Source of the DNA: Nepenthes gracilis
Taxonomy: Eukaryota > Streptophyta > Magnoliopsida > Caryophyllales > Nepenthaceae
DNA length: 64,000 nucleotides
Assembly: GCA_033239525.1 (NCBI GenBank)
Contig: BSYO01000035.1
Span: 3,590,627-3,654,626, forward strand
Direction: 5' to 3'
Positions 26,643 to 37,173 of the stretch are shown piece by piece. The notes under the pieces were generated by a model, which was not told the DNA's origin, made no database searches, and worked only from the letters and a program-made list of their open reading frames with translations. Every line of letters starts with the position of its first letter. Position 1 is the first letter of the stretch. The position numbers and the translations under genes are program-made.

Positions 26643-26830
26643 GGAATGGTCATACATTCATTCATTTTCTTTTAAGAAGAAAAGGCAAAACAGCGAGGAG
26701 CATGCCGGTGCAGAGGCGCATTCTAGCACACCTGAGCTCAAAACTCATAACGACCGGAATGGTCATACATTCATTCATTTTTTTTTTAGAAAATGCAAAT
26801 CGGCAAAGAGCAAACCAACCTAAACGTTCT
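26643..26830. repeat. Direct duplication with T-tracts
   Basis: GGAATGGTCATACATTCATT, followed by a T-rich run, occurs at 26643 and again at 26756, 113 bp apart. In each case the following text resembles GAAAA(G/T)GCAAA(A/T)C(A/G)GC. The T-runs could be the antisense poly(A) tails of two LINE-type insertions, or one tail that was duplicated. The LINE relic begins just to the right. Confidence 0.6.
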
Positions 26831-26879
26831 CTCTCTCTTTTTTTTTTTAATTGTCAAACCGGCAGAGGAGCACATCCCA

Positions 26880-28249
26880 ATACAATCTACCTGAAAGCAG
26901 CACCCATCCATTGGTGCTAGAGGAATTATTTATCCAAGAAGATAAATCCCAACGAGCCAGCAAAGAGGTACACGATTAGCTTTACGCTCCATGTGCAGCA
27001 AAGACTCGTAGCCAGCCAGAATCACCCATGCCATCTATCTCAGGGCCATCTCTGATCGCCATCCTAACCAAACCTAAAGGGTTAGGTTCCATCGGTCCCT
27101 AATGTATTTGAAGCCATGATTCCATCAGGGAATAGAAAAAATCCAATTTATGGCACACCCTATCTGTAATTCGAATAACTATCTGGTTCTCATTGACCCA
27201 GCTGGAGTCATTGAAAAGCCGATGATTACATTCCTTCCAGAGATAGTAAATCGAAGTAGCCAATGTAAGATGAAAGGAAAGCCTGTTGGGATTGTAACCT
27301 TTTCATCTATTGGCTACCCACTGATATTCAAATGCAATTCATTATAGGGCCACTGCATCCCAGCTTTATGGCACATCTTTTTCCATACTGCACTAGTGAA
27401 TTCACAATTGAAGAAGAGGTGATCGTGAGTTTTAGCTAATCCGCAAAGCCCACGCCACCTTTTCTTTCGGTGCACGAAGGAGGTCATACACAGAGCGGAT
27501 CGAGAATCAACCATTCGTAGATAAGCTCCAGCTAATCGAATCAGGTTCTTCCTGTTGTGGCTTGATACTGGGCATATGTTAAAGAATGCGGTTTACTTCC
27601 ATATCTTTGTCATTTGGCCAGTTCCACTCCCCATTCCTAAGAATTGCCTACACCTTCGCATCAATGGGGAGGCTCGTGACGGTACACACCCTATCCCCGA
27701 ATTGATCACACAGCGGTCCCATTGGGTGCCAATTGTCCAACCATAGGTGTGTCTGAGAACCGTTTCCAATAATGTATCGGACATGTGGTCGCATAGCAGA
27801 ACGCAGCTTCATGATCTTCTTCCAGGCCCAAGGCGTCGAGCTCGGGACTTTAATAGTCCAAATACAACGATCCTTAAGCCGGTAGTTCTAAATCTAGGAT
27901 GCCCATATGGAATCATCCTTATTGTTAAGAACACGCCAAAAGAGCCGACTTATTAGAGCTTTGTTGCATGCATGCAGATTTTTAATCCCCAGGCCGCCTT
28001 CTGACTTAGGGCAACATACATCCTCCCAGGCCACCTTAGCCAAGGTCTTCCCATCTATGCATCCATGCCAAAGGAATCGCTGAAGGAGGCTTTCAATTTC
28101 CTTCAGAAGGCTTTTTGGGAGGATGAAAAGAGATGCCCAGTAAAGATGAATGGATGACAAAATAAAGGTTAAGAGCTGTAGGCGCCCCCCCAAATGAGAG
28201 CCATTTGTTCTTCCATGAGGCAACCCGATTCTTGATACGGTCAATGATG
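26880..28249 (-). pseudogene. LINE ORF2, C-terminal region with zinc-binding segment (broken)
   Basis: This contains NRVASWKNKWLSFGG (about 28225) and LLKEIESLLQRFLWHG (about 28110), typical of the region after RT in plant L1 elements. It also has CGLAKTHDHLFFNCEFTSAVW (about 27450-27390), the zf-RVT-type zinc-binding block. Several frames are needed to follow it. The remainder to about 26880 has no clear motif and is treated as the 3' end region. Confidence 0.78.
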
Positions 28250-29316
28250 GAATGGCAATCCTTGAGTGCTAGCCGCGTGGTTAAAAGTGGCACTCCCAAG
28301 TATCTAACTGGAGTTGTCCTCTTTTAAACCCCAGGATGGCAATGATTTCGTTAGCGTGGTAGTGATTTTCAGTGCACACAAAAACCTAACTCTTCTCTTT
28401 GTTCACCGTAAGACCAGACAGTAGCTGAAATTCTTGGAGCAATCATTTAAAATTTGGGTAGATTCCGGATCTGCCTTAGAAAAGAGCAAGAGGTCATCGG
28501 CAAATGCAAGCATTATTGTGCATGTGTCCTTGCATTTCCAATGGAATTGAAAAGATGGACAACGACGAGCTTTCACCTCTATAATACCATTGAGCACTTC
28601 CATAGCCAAAACAAAAAGGTAGGGCGATAGGGGGTCACCTTGTCATAGGCCTTTGGCACATTTAAAAAAACCCTCCGATTCGCCGTTAATGTTTATAGAG
28701 AATGACGGGGTGGTAATACACTATTGAATCGAGGTGATCATCTGGGTAGGGAAACCCATAAGGTGAAGGGTAGCAATAATGAAGTCCCAATAAACAGAGT
28801 CATATGCCTTCATCAGGTCAACTTTCATAGCATATCTAGGTTCACCCTTACTCAAACGGTAACGTTGAAGAAGCTCTTGAGCAAGTAGGATGTTGTCACT
28901 AATGTGTCGCCCAGCCACAAATACAGTTTGACATTTATGCACCAAATGAGGCAAAGTACCTCGAACTCTGTTGGCAAGAATCTTCGAGATGATCTTGTAA
29001 AGTAAGAGATTGGCTGGTAGTCGATCACTTTGGCAGGTGACTTAACCTTTGGGATAAGGCTAATGAAAGTGGTGTTCACCTGTTTCAAGAGTTTTCCATT
29101 AACGAAGAAGTCTTGAACCGCTTCAACCACCAAGGGTCCAATAATGTGCCAGGATTCCTTATAAAATTTTGAGGAAAAACCATCGGGCCCAGGAGCTTTA
29201 GAATCCCCAATGGATAGGAGGGCCTTATGAATCTCTTCCACATGAACCGGAAGACACAGCTTCTCTAAGCCGAAAAGCAGGAGAGTATTAAGTATATTCG
29301 GATGAACCCTCTCCAA
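28250..29316 (-). pseudogene. LINE ORF2, reverse transcriptase domain (broken)
   Basis: Conserved RT blocks follow in order: SKAPGPDGFSSKFYKE (about 29205-29155), FISLIPKVK (about 29060), MKVDLMKAYDSVYWDF (about 28830-28785) and the catalytic LAFADDLLLFSKAD (about 28500), which keeps the F-A-D-D core. At least one frame change separates the first and second groups. Premature stops lie just before the catalytic block and just after it. The protein would prime reverse transcription at nicked chromosomal DNA. Confidence 0.9.
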
Positions 29317-29355
29317 AACCGCTATTGGAATGCCACGATTCGTCCCCAGCAGGCA

Positions 29356-30525
29356 CTAGAAATGGTCAACTATCAGCTGCTTATCCTCGTCCATGCTCTG
29401 GGTAATATCACCGTCATTTTTTGTAAGAGAAAGGATTCTATTATAGTTAGATTTCTGGGAAATAGAATGAAAGAAATATTTTGTGCATTGATCCCCATCC
29501 TTGAGCCAGTGAAGCTTAGCCTTTTGGTTTAATAGTTCAAGTTCCTTCGCCAAGGCTCTGAGGTAAGCGGCCTTGTAGGAACGTTTGACTCCTCTAGAGG
29601 AGTTACCATCAAATTGGCTAGGTTGATTCTTTTGTACATCCTCCAAAACTTGACGCGCACAGACCACTTCCTCAAACACACTCCCTTCTGCTGAATTGAG
29701 GTCTTTGAAGAGCCGTTTCGTACATTTCAGCTTATATATGAGCCTGAACATGGGATACCCATAACTATTCATCTTCCAGGCTTCACTGACCATCGAGAGG
29801 AAGCGAGGATGAGATGTGAGAAAGTTGTTGAAATGAAACATTCGTTTCTGGGGTTGGTGTGTTTTCGTCAATTGCAGGATACAAGGAGTATGATCTAATA
29901 ATCTAGTGGGAAGGAAGATGGCTTTATACGGAGTGTGACTGGTAAGCCAGTTGCCATTCATTAACACCCTGTCGAGTTTCCTGTATATACAAATAGAGGT
30001 GTCCCTGCCGTCATTCCCTATGTAGTAGAGACCTTCATGGCAGACATCCTCAAGATCGCACTCTTTAAGGCAGGAGTCAAGGACTATGCTACTACGTGCA
30101 TGCCAATTACCTCCCAAACCTTCTGACTGCATCTGTAAGGCATTGAAGTCCCCCATAACGGCCCATGGCAAATTATGGACAAGATTGCTCATCCTCCGAA
30201 TGCTGTCCCAGAGATCTCGCCAATGGGTTTCCATATTAGCACCATATATAATAGACAGGAGCCGGGCCCTTCCATCCGGTCTATAGGTAGTTTTACAATG
30301 GATAGCTTGATCCTCCTTAAAAATAATATCAATATCAACAAGGTCTGGATTCCAACCAATCCAAATACGCCCATATGAGGTGTCTGAATAATTCATATCC
30401 CAATGCCAGGACGACATGATGTTGTGAGCAATCAAGGCGGCATTCTTTTCTCTAACATTTATTTCAACCAAACCAACGATATCACATTTAGAAAATATGA
30501 TAAACTGACGAGTCTCATGTCTCAT
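29356..30525 (-). pseudogene. LINE ORF2, apurinic-type endonuclease domain and start of RT
   Basis: The longest intact block of the LINE, 389 codons. Near the N-terminus VGLVEINVREKN holds the catalytic Glu segment, and WAVMGDFNALQ (residues about 118-128) is the classic GDFN motif of endonuclease/exonuclease/phosphatase enzymes that nick target DNA. LLDHTPCILQL near residue 208 is the equivalent of the S-D-H terminal motif, with Leu in place of Ser. The later part, WLKDGDQCTKYFFHS, is the linker typical of plant L1 ORF2 before RT. The first residues match mid-domain, so the true start is missing. Confidence 0.88.
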
Positions 30526-30529
30526 TATA

Positions 30530-31661
30530 TATATAAATATGTTTTACGTATTAATAAATAATAGTAATAATAATAATAAATAAATAAATATATATATATA
30601 TATTAACCTAACAAATCCCATGCCACCTCACCTCCTTCTCGATGCTTCTTCTCTGCTTCTTCGTCCCCACTCCATCCCTCTCCCTCTCTCTCCTTCTCCG
30701 AATCTCTCTCTCTCTCTCTCGCAACGGCATTGCAGAGGCCGTTCGAATCTGCCACATTGGCCTAACGCCCGATTCCCCTTGTTCCCTCATCGTTTCACCT
30801 CCATGGGTCTATTTAACCCTCGCATTTGTGGGTGTGTGATGGTAAGTGGAAGAGAGAAATCAGCTGTGAGTGGGAGAAAACGAGAGGTGTGGTTCATCCT
30901 TGAGGAGTTTGCATCCGTCGCCGTTGCCGATTTCGTCGCTGCGGTGCCATCGTGCTGCTGAAGCCGATTCCCAAAATCTGAAGCCGATTCCCAAATCTAA
31001 AGCCGAATTGAAGCCGACCTCAAGCCGTGCTCTGGAACCGTAAAATCAGGCAAGTGAATTTCCTCTACTATCATTCTCTTCGAATTCACAAGTAAAATTT
31101 CCCTTCCTGTCACTTCTCCTTGAAATTGCAAGCAAATTTCCGGTTCATGCTTTGTCCCTGTTGCAATTGATTTTTCGTGGCGTTAATCCTCTGTTGCGTC
31201 ATTAGTAAAGGTGGAACAGCTCCTTCTTCCTCTTAAATTTCCTCTGATGTTGTGAGATTTTGTTGTGTGGGGAGGAGGAGAGGAAATCAAAAATGGGAAA
31301 AAAACAAAGCATTTCATTTCTGTTTTGGCCGAAGGGCTGTGAAGGAGAGTCTTGTCAAGTTTCGATGATTAAAATTCTAACAGACGGTTATTTTGTGCAT
31401 ATATGTATATTATTGTGTAGCCGCGTGTGTGGGTTGTGTGGGTGTGATCGGCTGAAGTTGAGTGAGAAGCGAGCTTCGTGTTCTGTCTGAGTGTGGGTGT
31501 GTGCGGCTATGGCGTGAGGCGGTGTAGGCTGGCACACTGCCGTGGGAGTGTGTCGTGTGTGTGGGTGCCGATGGGTTGCGTGTGTAAGTGATGGCAGATT
31601 TCTGCCATGAGGGTGTGTGTGAACGGCTGGGTGTGTAGTCGTGTGAGTATGATGTGTGTGG
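30530..31661 (+). repeat. LTR D, left segment
   Basis: This resembles the proximal part of the C LTR in layout: an AAT/AAAT-rich array (30560-30605), a C/T-rich zone with a (CT)n run (30700-30720), a CAGGCAAGT string (31047-31055) and a GT-rich tract (31390-31661). It is cut at 31661 by the copia element and resumes at 37174. The expected LTR start is missing, because the LINE relic abuts at about 30525. Short frames here are not supported as genes. Confidence 0.7.
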
Positions 31662-32401
31662 TGTTGGGGTCACTCCCTTGGTGGACGAGGACTCTTGTGA
31701 AGTCTGAGAACTTTGGAAATTGGACGAGGACCTATTAAAGGCGTCATGTCCGAATGGTGGACATGGATGAGGACTCAAGCCATGCTAGCGTTGACTTATT
31801 CTGCAGCAGCAATTAATGCGGGCCGACTGATGACGTAATCTGATTGGAAGTTGGTGGTGGCTACAACTTTCAAGGTGCCTACAGACCTGCCAGGCGTACA
31901 CCTGGCAGGCGGCGTGCCCTGCCACCCAATTGCTAGGGTGGTTGGCTAGCCTTCCTAGGGTGGTTGTATATTTGCATATATATATATATGGGAGAGCTCA
32001 TTCAATGAGCCAGAGAGAGAGAAGAAAAAAAAATAGGTTGGTGAGCAGCTGTGCTTCACTTGGGGCGTGCATTGTGAGTGATTAAAAGGGCAAGCTTTGT
32101 TGTGAGAAAGAAAGATAAAAACACACTTTAGTGGGAGATTGAGGGTTATACACTTTGATTATTTTCTCTTTATGTTTGCGCTTGTGTAGCTAACACTCTT
32201 GTAAACAATCATTTGTTATAGTGTATTCTTTGTGGTTTTTCCTCTGATTAAGAAGGGGTTTTTCCACACTTAAATCTCGTGTGTGCTCTTCTAATCTCGC
32301 TATCTCCAATTCCGTCTGTCCATCCGAGTGGTCCTCCTCTCAGACGTCTGAGCGATTCTGTCCGACCGGCCACTGTGTCCCTCCACGTTTCTGCGCCAAC
32401 A
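31662..32401 (+). repeat. 5' LTR of the copia element
   Basis: 740 bp, TGTTGGGGTC...GCGCCAACA. It is closely similar to 36438-37173. The largest difference is in the GC-rich stretch near 31880-31925. A TATATATATATGG run near 31978-31990 may serve as the TATA region, with the GAGAGCTCATTCAATGAGCC leader after it. Confidence 0.95.
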
Positions 32402-32403
32402 AT

Positions 32404-32416
32404 TGGTATCAGAGAT
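32404..32416 (+). other. Primer-binding site of the copia element
   Basis: TGGTATCAGAG, two or three bases after the 5' LTR end, is the standard initiator-Met-tRNA-type site of plant copia elements. Confidence 0.9.
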
Positions 32417-32453
32417 CTTGGTTCTTTGAACGTTGACCTTGTTGCTGGCTGCG

Positions 32454-35400
32454 ATGGAGGTTGGAAGCAAAATGATTTGCTTGAACGGATCAAACTATGA
32501 CACCTGGCAGAGCAAGATGTTCGACCTGCTCTTCGTAAAGTCCATGCATGATCCCGTTTTTTCCATAGAAAAACCGACGGCAAAAACGGACGAGCAGTGG
32601 ACATTGGAGCACAAGCAAGTGTGTGGCTTCATTCGGCAGTTCGTGGATGACAACGTGTACAATCACGTTCGTAGAGAGACGAATGCCAAGACTCTCTGGG
32701 AGAAGCTGGAAAAGCTCTTTGCCTCCAAATCCAGAAATAACAAAATTTATCACTTGATGAGGCTAATGCAAGTCCGGTACAAGGATGGCTCATCTGTCGC
32801 CGACCACCTGAATGAGTTTCAGGGATGCGTGGACAGGCTGACTGGTGTGAGGATCAAGTTCGAGGATGAAGTCCTCGGACTATGGTTGCTAGCAATCCTC
32901 CCGGACTCATGGGAGGTTATGAGGATCACCATTGCCAACACAGCTCCTAACGGTGTGGTGACTTTAGAGATGGCCAAATGAGCTGTGCTAAACGGGGAAG
33001 TGTGACGGCGTTCTCAAAGCACGTCCACCTCTCAGCACTCCGAAGTCCTTGTTACCGAGTCGAGGGGAAGAAGCCGAAGACGTGGCCCAAAGTGTGAAGA
33101 CAAAGGACGGAGTAAGTCACGTTCTCGGTATCAAGACATGGAGTGCCACCATTGTGGCAAGAAAGGCCACATCAAGAAGTTTTGTTACAAGTGGAAGCGT
33201 GAAAACGCTATCAAGCAGAAGGGGGAGAAGAGACGAGACGAGGAAGAGTCCTCGGTCTCTGTTGTTACAGGAGGCGATCTCCTTTTAACCTGTGAGTCTG
33301 AAGACTCTGTAAATGTGGCGGAGAAGGCTTCCGACTGGGTGGTGGACTCTGGCGCATCCATCCACGTCACGTCTAGGAGAGAGCTGTTCTTCACTTACAC
33401 TCCGTGCGCCCCAGGAGTGTTGAGGATGGGCAATATGGAGACGTCCGAGATTATTGGACGAGGGGACGTCTCCTTGCTGATGAACAACGGAGCCCGACTG
33501 ATATTGAGGGACGTCCGACATGTCCCCGATATCCGAATGAACATCATCTTAGCAGGAAAACTGGATGATGAAGGCTACTACAGCGTCTTCTGTGATGGCA
33601 GTTACAAGTTGACAAAGGGCTCCATGGTTATTGTCCGAGGAGTAAAGATCGGAGGTCTTTACACACTAAAAACCCAGGCCGAGGTGGCAGAGGTGAATGC
33701 CACAGGAAGTGTGGAGTCCTCGGCCTTGTGGCACAAAAAGCTCGGACACATGAGTGAGCGTGGCATGAGTCATCTGGCGAAGAAGGGTCTCATCCCGCAA
33801 ATGGATGGAGACAGGACGAGGACTTGCCCTCACTGCATGGCGGGGAAGCAGCGCAGAGTCTCCTTTCAAGGAGACGTATCTGGCAAGAAGTCCGAGATTT
33901 TGGAGCTCGTCCACACAGATGTGTGTGGTCCCCTCCCGGAGAAGTCTTTTGGAGGAGCACAATACTTTGTGTCCTTCATTGACGATTGCTCGAGGAAAGT
34001 CTGTAGGTATTCCTTTCAAGACAAATGATCGTGTGTTTGGAATCTTTGAGCGAGTTCCTTGTCCTCGTAGGCGTGAGACCGGGAGGAAGTTGAAGGTCGT
34101 TCGGAGTGATAACGGCGGAGAGTACATTGGAGTTTTGATGCCTCTTTGCCAAAGCTCATGGCATCGAGACATCAAGACTCCACCCAAGATGCCATAGCTA
34201 AACGGTGTGGCCGAGAGGATGAATCGGACCCTGATGGAAAGGGTCAGGTGCCTGCTATCCGAGGCTAGGTTGCCAGGATCTTTTTGGGCCGAGGCCTTGA
34301 AGACGGCCGCCCATGTGATCAAACGGTCGCCAAGTAAGCCTTTGGACGGGGAAGTCCAGAAAGGATTTGGACCGGTAGAGAGCCATCTTTTAACCATCTT
34401 CGGACATTTGGCTGTAAGGCCTTTGTTCATGTTCCGAGAAATGAGAGGACTAAACTGGAGCCAAAGACAAAGGAATGTGTCTTTCTGGGCTATGGCGAGG
34501 ATAAGCTTGGGTATTGATTTTATGACCCAATGGAAAAGAAGTTGGTCAGATCTCGCGATGTAGTCTTTATTGAGAATGAGACCATCAAGGACATTGGAAA
34601 GGAGCAGAAGACTCAATCCAGCACTTCCCAGACGGACAGAGTTCTAGTTGATGATGTCCGTCCAGTATCTCCTGAGTTCGATGCTGGCAGATCGGGAGTA
34701 GCAGGCCATAATAATATGGGAATTCCAACTCCTCAAATTGATCAGGATGGAGTTTTGGCTCCTCAGCAGGCCGAGGGAGCCCCTGTGAGACGGTCGACCA
34801 GGGCGAGTTGTCCGTCCGTCCGTCTACCAGCAAGTGAGTACGTCATGCTCACTGATGCTGGAGAACCTGAAAATTTTAATGAGGCCATGTGTAGCACTCA
34901 AAAGGATAAATGGTTTGAGGCCATGAAGGAAGAGATGGTCTCTCTTTATGAAAATCATACTTTTGAACTGGCTAAATTGCCCAAGGGGAAGAAGGCCCTG
35001 AAGAACAAATGGGTCTTCCGACTGAAGGCGACCGAGGACACCAGTAAGCCAAGATACAAGGCACGGCTTGTGGTGAAAGGCTTTGGTCAATAGAAGGGTG
35101 TTGACTTTGATGAGATTTTCACACCAGTTGTGAAAATGTTCTCGATCCGTGTGGTACTTGGACTGGCAGTGGCTTTGGATTTAGAGGTTGAGCAACTGGA
35201 TGTCCGGACAGCCTTCCTTCATGGTTATCTAGAGAAAGAGATCTACATGGAGCAACTTGAAGGATTCGAGCCAAGGGGAAGGAAAGGCTGGTCATCATTT
35301 GAAGAAGAGCTTATGCGGTTTGAAGAAAGCTCCAAGCTCAGGGGTGTGCAGTTTGAGTGTCATAGTCGGACGCGGCTACCATAAGACTACTTCGACCCTT

Positions 35401-36420
35401 TGTGTCTTTGTTCAGAGGTTCTCGGAAAATGATTTCGTCATCCTCCTCCTTTATGTGGACGATATGTTTGTTGTCGGACAGAATAGTGCTCGAATCAAGG
35501 AACTGAAAGAGCAACTTGGGCAGTCTTTTGCCATGAAGGACCTCGGCCCGGCGAAGCAGATTCTAGGGATAAGAATTTTTTGCGACCGAGGGGACATGAA
35601 GCTCTGGCTGTCCCAGGAGGGCTATGTTGAAAAGGTGCTTCAACGGTTTAACATGGGGACCTCCAAGCCTGTCAGTGCCCCACTGGCAAATCATTTCAGG
35701 CTGAGCAAGCAGCAGTGTCCGTCCTCAGATGCGAGAAGGCGCACATGAGTAAGAGATTCCTTACTCCTCGCGGTTGGCGACTTGATGTACGGCCGTGTGT
35801 ACGCGGCCAGGACATTGCTCTGCCGGTTGGCATTGTGGAGATTTCTTTCAAACCCAAGTATGGAACATTGGTCCTTGATAAAGTGGATCTTTAGATATCT
35901 CCTGAAGGACCTCCAAGACGGGTTTCTGATTTGGGAAGGAGAAGCCTCGGTGATTGCATACGAGGCAGCGGATATGGCGGGGGCGTTGATTCTTGAAATC
36001 AACGTCCAAGTACTGGTGAAATTTGCGGGAGGAGCGAGTCGCGCTGGCGGTCAAGTTACGAAGTGTGTTGCCTTGTCAACAACGGAGGCTGAGTTTATTG
36101 CCGTGACCGAGGGCACAGTAAGGAAATGCTGGATGAAGAGGTTCATCCAAGAAGTGGGTTTAAGGTAAGAGGCGTACAAGGTCCTCTGTGATAGTCAAAG
36201 TGCCATTCATTTATGTAAGACCGCCTCGTTCCATTCAAGATCAAAGCACATTGATGTGCGTTATCATTGGGTAAGAGATGTTCTTAATGATGGGCAGCTA
36301 TTAATTGATAAAGTCCGCTCAGATGACAATGGCTCGGACATGTTAACCAAAGTTTTGCCAAAGGGAAAGTTGGAAACTTGTTGTGGCATCGCCGGTTTAA
36401 CTGACTTCACTCCCACCCGG
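32454..36420 (+). pseudogene. Copia gag-pol polyprotein (broken)
   Basis: Gag runs from the Met at 32454 (LNGSNYDTWQSKMFDLLF) to a TGA at 32979; a second TGA is at 33003. The same frame then continues through a zinc knuckle CHHCGKKGHIKKFC (about 33144), the protease site WVVDSGASIHVTS (about 33337) and the pre-integrase HKKLGHMSERGMSHLAKKG (about 33735). Integrase begins LVHTDVCGPL (about 33906). A frame change near 34000 is followed by VVRSDNGGEYIG (about 34100), and a TAG replaces the codon just before NGVAERMNRTL (about 34201). RT has WVFRLKATEDTSKPRYKARL (about 35011), a TAG at 35091, another frame change near 35280, then the catalytic LLYVDDMFVVG (about 35450). RNase H includes LSTTEAEFIA (about 36077). 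It is not functional as a polyprotein. Confidence 0.95.
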
Positions 36421-36437
36421 TCGTGAGGGGAAGTTTT

Positions 36438-37173
36438 TGTTGGGCTCACTCCCTTGGTGGACAAGGACTCTTGTGAAGTTCGAGAACTCTGGAAATTGGA
36501 CGAGGACCTATTAAAGGCGTCATGTCCGAATGGTGGACATGGATGAGGACTCAAGCCATGCTGGCGTTGGCTTATTCTGCGGCTGATAATTAATGCGGAC
36601 CGGCATGACGTAATCTAGTGGAAGTTGGTGACGGCTCTGACTTTCAAGGTGCTGCGAGACTTGCCGGGCGTGCGCCGGCAAGGGCGGCGTGCCTGCCACC
36701 CTCCGCTAGGGTGGCTGGCTAGCCTTCCTAGGGTGGTTGTATATTCGTATATATATATATATGGGAGAGCTCATTCAATGAGCCAAAGAGAGAGAAGAAA
36801 AAAAGGAGGTTGGTGAGCAGCTGTGCTTCACTTGGGGCGTGCATTGTGAGTGATCAAAAGGGCAAGCTTTGTTGTGAGAAAGAAAGATAAAAACACACTT
36901 TAGTGGGAGACTGAGGGTTATACACTTTAATTGTTTTCTCTTTATGTTTGAGCTTGTGTAGCTAACACTCTTGTAAACAATCATTTGTTATAGTGTATTC
37001 TTTGTGGTTTTTTCTCTGATTAAGAAGGGGTTTTTCCATACTTAAATCCCGTGTGTGTTCTTCTAATCTCGCTATCTCCAATTCCGTCTGTCCATCCGAG
37101 TGGTCCTCCTCTCAGACGTCTGAGCGATTCTGTCCGACCGGTCACTGTGTCCCTCCACGTTTTTGCGCCAACA
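36438..37173 (+). repeat. 3' LTR of the copia element
   Basis: 736 bp, TGTTGGGCTC...GCGCCAACA. It is followed at once by the second TGTGG of the target duplication and the remainder of LTR D. Confidence 0.95.

Larger units (their letters stand above)
26880..30525 (-). mobile_element. L1-type LINE relic, antisense
   Basis: Read on the minus strand, this is ORF2 of a plant L1-type non-LTR element in the standard order: endonuclease, reverse transcriptase, then the C-terminal zinc-binding segment. ORF1 is not seen and homology stops at about 30525, so it is 5' truncated. A T-run at 26838-26848 may be the poly(A) tail in antisense. Stops and frame changes between all blocks show it is dead. No target duplication could be identified. 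Confidence 0.88.
31662..37173 (+). mobile_element. Ty1/copia retrotransposon, complete but inactive
   Basis: 5512 bp long, with LTRs of 740 and 736 bp that begin TGTTGGG and end GCCAACA. It has a perfect 5-bp target duplication, TGTGG, at 31657-31661 and 37174-37178. A primer-binding site follows the 5' LTR and a purine tract (GAGGGGAAG, about 36425-36433) precedes the 3' LTR. Gag-pol keeps the copia order (gag, protease, integrase, RT, RNase H) but carries several stops and at least three frame changes. It lies in the GT-rich tract of LTR D. Its LTRs are much more alike than those of element C, so it is the younger insertion. Confidence 0.97.

Noticed and set aside
33666..34616. 316-codon minus-strand frame
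   Set aside because: It is the antisense shadow of the copia protease-integrase region, which is clearly coding in origin on the plus strand.
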